DNA of 64,000 nt, from the NCBI RefSeq assembly GCF_025146565.1, contig NZ_CP102258.1, positions 2,822,001 to 2,886,000 on the forward strand, given 5' to 3'. This stretch comes from Bacteroides eggerthii (GTDB taxonomy: Bacteria; Bacteroidota; Bacteroidia; Bacteroidales; Bacteroidaceae). The notes below the pieces were generated by a model. It worked only from the letters and a program-made list of their open reading frames with translations, was not told where the DNA came from and searched no databases. Position 1 is the stretch's first letter. The number at the start of each line of letters is the position of its first letter. This document shows positions 53,709 to 62,416 of the stretch, piece after piece. The position numbers were made by a program, and so were the translations under genes.

Positions 53709-55379
53709 TTATGAAAGTCCCTCTATGTTTCCATCCACAATGTCGATGTGTTCTGCTTGGGGCACTTTAGGCAAGCCCGGCATACGGAGTATTTCGCCTG
53801 CAATGGCAACAAGCATTTCCGCACCGTTATTGATGACGATGTCCTTGATGTGGAACTCAAAGTTGTTGACCGCACCGTATATTTTCGGATCGGCAGAGAA
53901 AGAATATTGTGTCTTGGCTATGCAGACGGGATAATGTGCAATACCCATTTCCTCAATGAGTTTCATCATTTTGCGTGAAGCGCTGCTGTAAGTCACCACA
54001 CTTGCTCCATACAGGTTACAAGCCACTTTCTCTATTTTCTGTTGTACGGTATCTGTTTCCTCATAAGTGTACTGCAACAGAGCAGAGGGCTTCTTTTCAA
54101 TCGTATCTACCACAAGATTTGCTAAATCTATGGCGCCCTCGCCCCCCTCGGCAAAAGCGTTGTTGATGGCAAACCCCACCTTTAGTTCTTCTTCACAATG
54201 ACGACGGATAGCTTCTACCTCCTCATCCGTATCGCTGGCAAAACGGTTGAAAGCAACGACGACCGTCTGCCCGAAATAGCGTAGGTTACGAATATGCTTG
54301 TCAAGATTTCCAAACCCTTCTTTCAACCCTTCCATGTTAGGTTCTTTGATGCGGTCAAGACTGACGCCGCCATGCATCTTCAATCCCTGTGCAGTGGCGA
54401 CTATGACAGTCAATTTGGGTTGCAAGCCACTTTTGCGGCATTTGATATTATAGAATTTCTCTGCTCCCAAATCTGCACCGAAGCCGGCTTCTGTCACTAC
54501 GTAGTCACCAAACGTCATTGCCATTTTAGTGGCAAGAATCGAGTTACAACCATGCGCTATATTTGCGAACGGCCCGCCATGAACAAATGCAGCCGTTCCT
54601 TCGGTGGTCTGCACCAGGTTGGGATGAATGGCGTCTTTCAGTAATACAGTAATAGCACCTGCAACTCCTAAATCTTTAACAGTGAATGGTTTGCCTTCGA
54701 AGTCAAAGCCGAGTATTATGTTTTCGATACGCCTGCGAAGGTCTTCCGTATCTTTTGACAGACAGAGAATTGCCATAATTTCCGATGCAGGCGTAATATC
54801 GAAGCCGGACTCCATAGTAACGCCGTTGGTACGTGGTCCGAGACCGGTAACGATGCTGCGCAAAGAACGGTCGTTTACATCGAGCACACGCCGCCAGATA
54901 ATTTCCTTCAGGCCGAAACCGTCTGCCTGATGCTGATAAATATAGTTGTCCAACAAAGCGGAAATCATGTTATGCGCAGAGGTGATGGCATGGAAATCGC
55001 CTGTGAAATGTAAGTTTATTTTCTCCATTGGAAGAACCTGTGCATAGCCACCGCCTGCCGCCCCTCCTTTCATGCCGAAACATGGTCCAAGTGAAGGCTC
55101 GCGTAAGGCTACAATGGCTTTCTTTCCGATCTTATTAAGTCCTAATGCCAGACCGATAGAAACGGTTGTTTTGCCAATACCCGCCTTGGTTGCCGTAATG
55201 GCGGTCACCAGAATCAGATTACTCTGTTTTACCTTTTCCTCATCAATCAGTTGCTCAGGAATCTTGGCGATATAACGACCATAGTTCTCTACTTCTTCGC
55301 GAGGAATACCCACACTCTCTGCAACCTGCTTTATCTTCTTCAGTTCTATACTGCGCGCTATTTCAATGTCTGATTTCAT
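53709..55379 (-). CDS. fhs: Formate--tetrahydrofolate ligase
   Basis: ATP-dependent activation of formate to 10-formyl-tetrahydrofolate. At 556 aa it has the P-loop-like TKAGIGKT (64-71), [36 protein letters not shown], the [16 protein letters not shown] region and [16 protein letters not shown]. Convergent with glyA. Own -7 box TACTTTTG at 55424-55431. Confidence 0.97.
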   Translation of the reverse strand: MKSDIEIARSIELKKIKQVAESVGIPREEVENYGRYIAKIPEQLIDEEKVKQSNLILVTAITATKAGIGKTTVSIGLALGLNKIGKKAIVALREPSLGPCFGMKGGAAGGGYAQVLPMEKINLHFTGDFHAITSAHNMISALLDNYIYQHQADGFGLKEIIWRRVLDVNDRSLRSIVTGLGPRTNGVTMESGFDITPASEIMAILCLSKDTEDLRRRIENIILGFDFEGKPFTVKDLGVAGAITVLLKDAIHPNLVQTTEGTAAFVHGGPFANIAHGCNSILATKMAMTFGDYVVTEAGFGADLGAEKFYNIKCRKSGLQPKLTVIVATAQGLKMHGGVSLDRIKEPNMEGLKEGFGNLDKHIRNLRYFGQTVVVAFNRFASDTDEEVEAIRRHCEEELKVGFAINNAFAEGGEGAIDLANLVVDTIEKKPSALLQYTYEETDTVQQKIEKVACNLYGASVVTYSSASRKMMKLIEEMGIAHYPVCIAKTQYSFSADPKIYGAVNNFEFHIKDIVINNGAEMLVAIAGEILRMPGLPKVPQAEHIDIVDGNIEGLS

Positions 55380-55423
55380 ACAGGGTCTTTTCTTTAAATA
55401 ACAACTTTGATTTTTGAAAGTTG

Positions 55424-55431
55424 CAAAAGTA
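55424..55431 (-). promoter_or_regulatory. Promoter -7 box of fhs
   Basis: The minus strand reads TACTTTTG, 45 nt before the ATG. Confidence 0.6.
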
Positions 55432-55445
55432 CGAAAAATCCATTA

Positions 55446-56627
55446 CTACTCCATCAGTTTGCCCAGTTTCTTCAACAAACTTCCTTTGCTGTAACCGGAC
55501 CACATTTCCACAACCTCTCCCTCTGATGATAAAAACACATAGCGGGGAATAGCCCCTGAACTGTATTTGGCATACAAGCCATGATTACCTTTCAAGTCAT
55601 TCAAGTTCCACCAGCAGATATCATGATGCCGAGAGGCTATCTCCCAATTAGTCTTGTCGTCAATGCTCAAACTTACCAACACTAAACGTCCCTCATATAA
55701 CCTGCTGATTTCCTTCATCTCCGGCAATGCCATGAGACAGGGACCGCAACCACGACTCCAAAAATCGATTAGAACAGGTTTTCCTTTAAAGTCGGACAAC
55801 CGATGTACATTGCCCTGCAAATCATACAAGTCACCGTCTGCCGCTTTTGCTTTGACAGAAACCGTTTGCACCGATGATAGATAAGACTGAATATCCAAAG
55901 CCTGCGATGTCTGGCGTTGTTCATCGGTAAGCCTGCCGTAAAGTTCTTCCACCTCCTTGCGATAAGGATAATCTTTCGTGTATTTTACTCCCAACGCCAG
56001 ACTCATAAGTTTCATCATCCACACCTCTTCCACCGGCAATTGCTTCATGCGTTCTATCACATTGGAATCTATACGAACCTCCAACCTGTTTTCTATTCTT
56101 TCCAAACTATCAAGCATGGCCATCATCTTGGCTTTTTCCTCCTTGGATTCCTCTCTTTTGTAAGCACGCATAAGTTTCTTTTGTTCCCAAGAATTCATTT
56201 GGAGAAGGTTCAACAACGGACGTGAGTCTTTCACAAAAAGCTGCCATATTTTCTGTTGTGGCACATCACTTTCCACTTGCCAAGTATAAATGTTCATGTC
56301 TTCACCCGTCAAGCGGATATGCGAACCAGCCTTTGCCCATAAGCTCAATCCCATACTGTATAAGTTTCCGTCACGAATAAGCAGACTTAAAAGGGTTGTA
56401 CCTGTACCCGAAACAGGTACTTCAAAACGAAAGCTATCTTCCCGCAACGTATCTACGGCAATACTGCTCCCCACACTTCCTTCCATTTGAAACAGATTTA
56501 AACAAACCCCTTGTTTCACGTTTTTCACTTTCCCTTCAATGACAAAAAGGTTTTGTGCCTGCACTCCAAAGCTCAGCAGTAACAAGGATATACAGCCAAT
56601 GATGCTCCAAAGATTCGTGTTTCTCAT
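55446..56627 (-). CDS. Periplasmic thioredoxin-like/TlpA protein with DUF4369-like N-terminus
   Basis: A 393-aa protein with a signal peptide (cleaved near VQAQ, residue 25). The N-terminal ~100 residues (FVIEGKVKNVKQGVCLNLFQMEG) resemble DUF4369, a helical middle follows, and the C-terminal thioredoxin fold has DFWSRGCGPCLMALPEM with the redox CGPC and a cis-Pro region GAIPRYVFLSSEGE. Expected to act in periplasmic disulfide reduction or exchange, as in other Bacteroidetes TlpA/ResA-like proteins. The gap to the next minus-strand gene upstream is 133 nt. Confidence 0.85.
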   Translation of the reverse strand: MRNTNLWSIIGCISLLLLSFGVQAQNLFVIEGKVKNVKQGVCLNLFQMEGSVGSSIAVDTLREDSFRFEVPVSGTGTTLLSLLIRDGNLYSMGLSLWAKAGSHIRLTGEDMNIYTWQVESDVPQQKIWQLFVKDSRPLLNLLQMNSWEQKKLMRAYKREESKEEKAKMMAMLDSLERIENRLEVRIDSNVIERMKQLPVEEVWMMKLMSLALGVKYTKDYPYRKEVEELYGRLTDEQRQTSQALDIQSYLSSVQTVSVKAKAADGDLYDLQGNVHRLSDFKGKPVLIDFWSRGCGPCLMALPEMKEISRLYEGRLVLVSLSIDDKTNWEIASRHHDICWWNLNDLKGNHGLYAKYSSGAIPRYVFLSSEGEVVEMWSGYSKGSLLKKLGKLME

Positions 56628-56760
56628 GATTTTCTTTTTAATGATATGTTCGTATTGCGTATAAAATTAATAAAGACTATTTGCAATTATGAGATAAACG
56701 CATCTTATTTATTCTTCTTTAACCAAGCTGTAGCTCTGTGATTATCTTGAAAAAGCATTA

Positions 56761-58926
56761 TCATTTGAATCGTGACGTATCCACTCCTTCCCTTTGTTTT
56801 TCTTTATATCCGCCGAATTTATACGTAAACGACACTCCGAATTCACGAAAACAAGAATAGTGATTGGTCACGTTCTGGGTTTGAAAACGGATGCGTGGCG
56901 AAATCTGTCCTGTTTCAAATATATCGTTGCAATACAGATTCAGGATTGCTTTTCCTTTGGCAAAGCCATAGCGTAAAGCGGCATTTACATTGCCCGATGT
57001 AGGCAGATCATAAATACCCTGGATTGCCTTGCTATGTACAAATCCGGTGACGGTCAGTTTCAAGTCCGGCCGGGTGGAAAGGGTGAAAGTGTTATTCATT
57101 TGGGCGATGCCGTAACACTGCTTGCGATTGAAAGGAATATCCCAAAAGTCATTATCTTTCTCATGATGCCATATCCCGATAAGCGTCAGGCGGGAGTTAA
57201 ACCAATTCTTTATCTTAAATGGAACTGATGCCTGTATTCCAAACTTTTGCTGATAATCAAAATTCAGGTATTTATAGATTTCAACCAGACGTTGCGAAGA
57301 CTGATAAAGCGTCTGCACCGAATAGTCTTTGGTGTGGCTGAACCAAGTGCTGAAGATATATTTGCTTTTCAAGACATAGTTCAATTTGAACTCATAGCTT
57401 TGTGCAGGTTTCAACAGAGGGTTACCATGAATTTCGGAATATCCTCCGCCCACATAAGAAACAGCGTCCTGCACAGCCCAATAGTCGGGATAGTCCTTAT
57501 CACTGCTTAAAGCAAGTTGCAGAATATGTCCGGGTGCAGGCATATAGTTCAGATTGATGGTAGGATACCAATCCCACTGATTCCAAACGGGTGTCTTATA
57601 GCGTTCTATGGCCAGGGATGCATCCAGTGAGAGCTTGTTGCCAAAGCTTTTGCTGAAGCCGGTATAGACATTCAACGTCTCTTCCCGCTTGCGGGACTTC
57701 ATGTTGCTGAGATTGCCAGTGCTATTCTCACTCGCTGCCGATGAAGCAGTGTCTCCGCTTCCCAACTGCTCTCCTGTCTCCGGATCATAGTAGTATTGAT
57801 AGCTGTTATCGGTACTGGTGGTGTAGACAATGCCGTAGTTCAACGCCCACCCCTTATTCAGATTGTGTTCCTGTGCCAGAAACATTTTCCAACGATTGAT
57901 GCGTTGGCAGTCTTGCGTAAAGAAGTTGAGTTCATCACTGTCCAACAGGCGGCTATTCAGCAGTTGGTCGGACGGGGAACGGTAGTAAGTCAGCTCCACA
58001 CCGGCTTGCAATCCGAACGGGGTGCGATAGTCCAGACGGCCGTTGTGAAGCCAGCCGGTGCTATTGCTTAAAGTGGTGGACCGCTGCGAGCCGTTGATGT
58101 TCATCCGGCTGTGATACGTCTGGTAGTTGCCGTTGTAGACAAAACTCAACTGATGCTCTTTGGCAATATTATAATCGGTCCCCACCCGGAAGTCATGCGT
58201 GTGCGAACGGCCCACCTTCACCTCACCGGTTTTCATCGGGTGCACCGAGCCGTCCGCTAAAGTGTGCATGGCATCTTTGTCTGTCGTATTGTAAGTGCGC
58301 CCATGTTTGTGTGAGTAAAGAAAATCTATTGAGAATTTATTTCCGTTATATAACATGCTGGCACGTTCTTCAAAGTTTTCGTAGTGTTTCTGATTGTATT
58401 TGGCGTAAAGTTCACCTTGCCAGGAAGCAGGGCCGTCTGTGGTTTGCTTCAACTGCACGTTGATAAGGGCTCCACGCACTTGATAACGGGCAGGCGCATT
58501 ATACATCACTTCGGCTTTTTCTATCCGGCTTGCAGGGATGCTCCTCAGCAAAGCATAAAGCTGTTCGGTGCTGAGGGTGGTTACTTTTCCATTCAGAACG
58601 ACGGTGACTCCCTGTCCTGCCAGTTGCAGGCCGCCGTTCATTTCGGTTACGCCGGGAAGTTCCTTTACGGCATCATAGGCATTGTCCACAGGCAGATCAT
58701 GGATAAGGCGCGGCAAGTCATAGACCAGTTTGCCCTGCGAGGCTTTCACTACGGGCCGTTCGCCGGTTATCATCACTTCGGGCAGACTCTGGTAAATACT
58801 GTCCAGACGTGCATCCGAGGTTATGATACTGTCGGCGCTGAGCGTACGTTCTTCGCCGGTGTTTTCTTGTGCGAAGATGCCGGTGCTTAAAAAGCAGATA
58901 ACTGATAATAGATAGAATCGTTTCAT
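56761..58926 (-). CDS. TonB-receptor-like outer-membrane beta-barrel protein
   Basis: About 721 aa from ATG 58926 (MKRFYLLSVICFLSTG signal peptide ending FAQ). The N-terminal plug-like part has LPEVMITGERPVVKASQGKLVYD, VYDLPRLIHDLPVDNAYDAVKELPGV and IPASRIEKAEVMYN, as in the outer-membrane beta-barrel (OMP_b-brl_3) relatives of TonB-dependent receptors; a carboxypeptidase-like repeat domain is absent. The rest is a large barrel. The longer frame (to 59031) would read through the repeat region upstream and is less likely. Substrate unknown; it is divergent from the two-component sensor gene. Confidence 0.82.
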   Translation of the reverse strand: MKRFYLLSVICFLSTGIFAQENTGEERTLSADSIITSDARLDSIYQSLPEVMITGERPVVKASQGKLVYDLPRLIHDLPVDNAYDAVKELPGVTEMNGGLQLAGQGVTVVLNGKVTTLSTEQLYALLRSIPASRIEKAEVMYNAPARYQVRGALINVQLKQTTDGPASWQGELYAKYNQKHYENFEERASMLYNGNKFSIDFLYSHKHGRTYNTTDKDAMHTLADGSVHPMKTGEVKVGRSHTHDFRVGTDYNIAKEHQLSFVYNGNYQTYHSRMNINGSQRSTTLSNSTGWLHNGRLDYRTPFGLQAGVELTYYRSPSDQLLNSRLLDSDELNFFTQDCQRINRWKMFLAQEHNLNKGWALNYGIVYTTSTDNSYQYYYDPETGEQLGSGDTASSAASENSTGNLSNMKSRKREETLNVYTGFSKSFGNKLSLDASLAIERYKTPVWNQWDWYPTINLNYMPAPGHILQLALSSDKDYPDYWAVQDAVSYVGGGYSEIHGNPLLKPAQSYEFKLNYVLKSKYIFSTWFSHTKDYSVQTLYQSSQRLVEIYKYLNFDYQQKFGIQASVPFKIKNWFNSRLTLIGIWHHEKDNDFWDIPFNRKQCYGIAQMNNTFTLSTRPDLKLTVTGFVHSKAIQGIYDLPTSGNVNAALRYGFAKGKAILNLYCNDIFETGQISPRIRFQTQNVTNHYSCFREFGVSFTYKFGGYKEKQREGVDTSRFK

Positions 58927-58953
58927 TGTATTTGATAGTTTAAATTCATTCTT

Positions 58954-58990
58954 TGTGTTGAAACCTTTTTCATTCTCTGTGTTGAAACCT
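58954..58990. repeat. Two direct repeats TGTGTTGAAACCT
   Basis: Identical 13-mers at 58954-58966 and 58978-58990, 24 nt apart, 28-64 nt before the barrel-protein ATG. The core TTGAAAC recurs in the spacer between the sensor and regulator genes. Confidence 0.75.
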
Positions 58991-59021
58991 CTGCAAAGTA
59001 CGGCATTAGCAACGTAACTCT

Positions 59022-59082
59022 GTGTTATCACCGGCTTACCGAGTGTTATCTACTGTTATCAGAAGTGTTATTTAGTCTTATC
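59022..59082. promoter_or_regulatory. Five phased GTGTTATC-like repeats (probable regulator binding array)
   Basis: GTGTTATC at 59022 and 59043, CTGTTATC at 59053, GTGTTATT at 59065 and GTCTTATC at 59075. The start-to-start distances are 21, 10, 12 and 10 bp, so the copies lie on one face of the helix. They sit about 30-90 bp upstream of the TATATTTG box of the sensor gene, where an activator would bind. Confidence 0.6.
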
Positions 59083-59110
59083 GCATGATGCAGCGCACAA
59101 TATAACTCCT

Positions 59111-59118
59111 TATATTTG
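59111..59118 (+). promoter_or_regulatory. Promoter -7 box of the sensor kinase gene
   Basis: TATATTTG, 26 nt before the ATG at 59145. Confidence 0.65.
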
Positions 59119-59144
59119 TCTGCACAATTAATAAAGCAGCAACC

Positions 59145-60785
59145 ATGAGACTACCTTTGAAATATATTGCCGTACTCGTCATCCTCTCTTTGGCGGGCAT
59201 ATTCTCTTATCAGGCCTACTGGCTTGGCGGACTGTACCGCACCATGCGCAACGACATGGAACGTAACATCATAGAAGCCATGCGCATGAGCGACTACAAT
59301 GAAATGATGCTGCGTGTGGAGAAACTGCGCAAGGACAGCACCGATCATGGAGAGGTAAGTGTATCTGCCGGATTCGAGAAAGACGGAATAGAAAGCAAGG
59401 CCTACGTGCACAGCACCACCAGCATCGACCGCAACGGCCGGAAAGAGCAGTCCACTACCCGGCAGGTCATAACCCATAATGCCACCGCTGTCCCGGACTC
59501 CGGCAACGTACTTTTTATCGAACAAAGAAAAGGACGCAACGAGGCCCAATGGCTGAACCCCGATGCCGCCCAAAAGAAACTGGAGGCAGCCGTAAAAGAC
59601 ACCGGTAATTCCCCCAAAGCCGCACTGAGAGCAAAAGGCGGGCTGGATATGATTCTACGCGACCAAAACAGCATGCTGGAACTTGCCACATATTTTCAGC
59701 GGGGACTGCACTCCGGACTGGACGTCATTTCCGATCCCGATGTCCATGTGTACGACAGCCTGCTAACCCTCCAGCTGAAAGAACGGGGCATCACACTGCC
59801 CCACCGTCTGGAACATATCTACACAAGCGACAAAAGTTCGCCTCATATATTCGTAGACACACTTGCCGTTGTGAGCACCGCCGGATATGTTCCCGGCCCC
59901 GAAGCCAAGCAATACAACTACGCCTTCGACCTTAATACCCACCAAAGCTACCGGCTTTGGATGGAACCCGTCACACAATTGGTCTTGAAACAGATGTGGG
60001 GAATTCTGGCTACCTCGTTCGTTATCCTGATTATCCTCAGTTTCTCATTCTGGATACTCATCCGCACCATCTTGCGGCAAAAGACACTGGAAGAGATGAA
60101 AAGTGATTTCACCAACAATATCACCCATGAGCTGAAAACCCCTATCGCCGTAGCCTATGCCGCCAACGATGCCCTGCTGAACTTCAATCAAGCAGAAGAA
60201 AAGACACAGCGCGACAAATATCTGCGCATCTGCCAAGAACAGTTGCAACGGCTCAGCGGACTTGTGGAGCAGATACTGTCCATGAGCATGGAACGCCGCA
60301 AGACCTTCCGTCTGCATCCGGAAGTCTTGTCTATGGCAGACATTCTTGAACCGCTCATCGAGCAGCATAAGCTGAAATCCGAAAAGCCTGTCCACATCTT
60401 GACAAAGATCGAACCCGCCGGACTGACTCTCACCGCAGACCGCACGCATTTCAGCAATATCATCAGCAACCTGATTGACAACGCCATCAAATACTCGTAT
60501 GAAGAAGCTGAAATCAGCATTTGTTGCCGACAAATCACCTCCTCGGAACAGGGGGACTGCGTTGAAATTTCTATCAGCGACCGGGGAATCGGTATCGCTC
60601 CCGAAAAGCAAAAGCATATATTCGATAAGTTCTACCGCGTTCCCACCGGCAATCTGCACGATGTGAAAGGCTACGGCCTCGGCCTGTTTTATGTCAAAAC
60701 CATGGCCGAGAAGCATGGTGGAAGCGTATCGGTGAAAAGTGAACCCGGCAAAGGAAGCACTTTCACCGTAAGGCTGAACAAGTAG
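59145..60785 (+). CDS. Sensor histidine kinase of an OmpR-type two-component system
   Basis: A 546-aa membrane kinase: TM1 about 7-27, periplasmic sensor ~30-280 of unknown ligand, TM2 285-308 (GILATSFVILIILSFSFWILI), then the phosphoacceptor THELKTPIA (His328). The ATPase domain has NLIDNAIKYS (N box), ISDRGIGI (G1 box) and GYGLGLFYV (G2 box), all intact. The layout resembles the Bacteroides RprX type. The response regulator gene is 227 nt downstream. Confidence 0.92.
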   Translation: MRLPLKYIAVLVILSLAGIFSYQAYWLGGLYRTMRNDMERNIIEAMRMSDYNEMMLRVEKLRKDSTDHGEVSVSAGFEKDGIESKAYVHSTTSIDRNGRKEQSTTRQVITHNATAVPDSGNVLFIEQRKGRNEAQWLNPDAAQKKLEAAVKDTGNSPKAALRAKGGLDMILRDQNSMLELATYFQRGLHSGLDVISDPDVHVYDSLLTLQLKERGITLPHRLEHIYTSDKSSPHIFVDTLAVVSTAGYVPGPEAKQYNYAFDLNTHQSYRLWMEPVTQLVLKQMWGILATSFVILIILSFSFWILIRTILRQKTLEEMKSDFTNNITHELKTPIAVAYAANDALLNFNQAEEKTQRDKYLRICQEQLQRLSGLVEQILSMSMERRKTFRLHPEVLSMADILEPLIEQHKLKSEKPVHILTKIEPAGLTLTADRTHFSNIISNLIDNAIKYSYEEAEISICCRQITSSEQGDCVEISISDRGIGIAPEKQKHIFDKFYRVPTGNLHDVKGYGLGLFYVKTMAEKHGGSVSVKSEPGKGSTFTVRLNK

Positions 60786-60882
60786 CAAAGAGTATGGGAA
60801 TATACGGCATATAACGCATAAAGACAAAAAGCATCCCATAGGGAACCAACAGTTGCACTAAAGGATACTGACAGTTTTCCTT

Positions 60883-60951
60883 GTTGAAACTGCGAGTTTC
60901 AACCGTTAGAACTGCGAGTTTCCACCTTTGAAACTGATAGCGTCAAAGGTG
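60883..60951. repeat. Cluster of inverted repeats with TTGAAAC cores
   Basis: A perfect 21-nt palindrome with arms GTTGAAACT/AGTTTCAAC around GCG (60883-60903), a partial copy AGAACTGCGAGTTTC (60907-60921), and an inverted repeat CACCTTTG/CAAAGGTG (60923-60951) containing TTTGAAACTG. It lies between the sensor kinase and the response regulator genes and may be an autoregulatory site. Confidence 0.6.
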
Positions 60952-61012
60952 AAACCGGTTTTCTCCTTAGGAGCAATAGTAATAAGCCTGTCAGGCAGAA
61001 GAAATAAAGAGT

Positions 61013-61729
61013 ATGGATAAAATAAAAGTTCTATTAGTTGAGGATGAAGAAACCCTTGCGATGATTATTAAAGACACGCTGGAAGGGCAAAACTTCATTA
61101 TAAACACCGCTACCGACGGCGAAGAAGGATTGCGCCTGTTCTTCGACCTGCGTCCCGATGTACTTGTGGCAGACGTTATGATGCCCCGCATGGACGGTTT
61201 TGAAATGGTGCGCCGCATCCGCCAGACGGATAAGTATACCCCGGTGCTTTTCCTTACGGCTCGTTCCGCCATCAACGATGTTGTAGAAGGCTTTGAGCTC
61301 GGTGCAAACGATTATCTGAAAAAGCCCTTCGGCATGCAAGAGCTGATTGTCCGCATCAAAGCGCTGGCGGGAAAGGCTTTCAACTTCACAGAAAGCACCC
61401 CCAAAGAAACCACCGGTTTTGAAATAGGCGATTATCGATTCAACTCCGTCACACAACGCTTGTCGTATGTAGGAACCGGTGCAGCGCCACATGCCGCTAC
61501 GGAAGTGGAACTCTCTTACCGGGAGTCGGAAATACTGAAACGCCTTTGCGAAAACCGAAACCGGGTAGTCAACACCCAGAATGTTCTGCTGGATCTTTGG
61601 GGAGACGACAGTTTTTTCAACTCCCGCAGCCTGCACGTTTTCATAACCAAGTTGCGCCATAAACTCGCGCTGGACGAGCGAATACGCATCGTAAACGTAC
61701 GCGGGATAGGATACAAACTGATAGTATAA
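61013..61729 (+). CDS. OmpR-family response regulator
   Basis: A 238-aa protein. The receiver domain has VEDEE (Glu10, Asp11), phosphoacceptor Asp54 in VLVADVMMPRMDG, the LTARSA Thr and the YLKKPF Lys. The C-terminal winged helix shows ELSYRESEILKRLCENRNRVV, VLLDLWGDDSFFNSRSLHVFI and RIVNVRGIGYKL, characteristic of the OmpR/PhoB family and of RprY-like regulators. Partner of the kinase upstream. Confidence 0.93.
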   Translation: MDKIKVLLVEDEETLAMIIKDTLEGQNFIINTATDGEEGLRLFFDLRPDVLVADVMMPRMDGFEMVRRIRQTDKYTPVLFLTARSAINDVVEGFELGANDYLKKPFGMQELIVRIKALAGKAFNFTESTPKETTGFEIGDYRFNSVTQRLSYVGTGAAPHAATEVELSYRESEILKRLCENRNRVVNTQNVLLDLWGDDSFFNSRSLHVFITKLRHKLALDERIRIVNVRGIGYKLIV

Positions 61730-61777
61730 AGAAAGAGAAATAATATAAAGAAATTTCGTAAAATTATGGGAAAGGCT

Positions 61778-61785
61778 TATCTTTG
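61778..61785 (+). promoter_or_regulatory. Promoter -7 box of the small secreted protein gene
   Basis: TATCTTTG, 49 nt before the ATG at 61835. Confidence 0.6.
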
Positions 61786-61834
61786 TCTGATACGTATGGC
61801 ACGCAAAGTGTAAAAACATAATCTGAACAAAGCT

Positions 61835-62416
61835 ATGAAACAAGTTTGTCTTTTTATCATCGCGTTATTTGCGGGAAGCATTTCACTGTATGCCCAAAGT
61901 GAAGCACAGGGTGACAGTATTCGTTCCCATGTCCTGCCCGACGGCACTCCGCCCGAAGGTGCGCTTATGCCTGAGGTGAAGAATTATGACGGTTTCCTGT
62001 TGGATATGAGCCTGTTGAAGATGGAGGCTCCCCGCCTGCCTGAATTTACGCTGGAAATACCGGATGCAAGCAAGGATTACAGCAGAATGTTCCGTCTCAA
62101 TCCAAATGCTACCTACTCGCAAGGGCTCTCCAATGTCTTTTCGCTTACTAACTCCACCGTTTACAGCATGAACCCCTTCGGACTGTCCGGATTCTGGTCG
62201 TCACCGGAAAACCTGCAAATGGGAAGTTTCAGGCTGAAAAACGGAATGCGCATCAACACCTATGGCGAATACGACAAAGACGGCTGGAAAGTTCCCAACC
62301 ACTCGGCATTGCCCTGGGAAAAGAACAACTTTAAGGGAGCATTCGAAATGAAATCTTCCAACGGTGCGTTCGGCATACGCATCGAAGTGCAACAAGGGAA
62401 CAGGACACCGTTCTAA
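61835..62416 (+). CDS. Secreted hypothetical protein
   Basis: A 193-aa protein with a signal peptide (MKQVCLFIIALFAGSISLYA-Q). The mature part is Asn/Ser/Gly-rich (SNVFSLTNSTVYSMNPFGLSGFW) and ends in a strand-like FGIRIEVQQGNRTPF. No family recognised. It immediately follows the two-component system, with its own promoter, and may be a target. Its stop overlaps the 3' end of the convergent helicase gene by 4 nt. Confidence 0.7.
   Translation: MKQVCLFIIALFAGSISLYAQSEAQGDSIRSHVLPDGTPPEGALMPEVKNYDGFLLDMSLLKMEAPRLPEFTLEIPDASKDYSRMFRLNPNATYSQGLSNVFSLTNSTVYSMNPFGLSGFWSSPENLQMGSFRLKNGMRINTYGEYDKDGWKVPNHSALPWEKNNFKGAFEMKSSNGAFGIRIEVQQGNRTPF

Noticed and set aside
59145..61729. Naming the two-component pair rprX/rprY
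   Set aside because: The architecture fits, but Bacteroides genomes hold several similar pairs and identity cannot be decided without an alignment.
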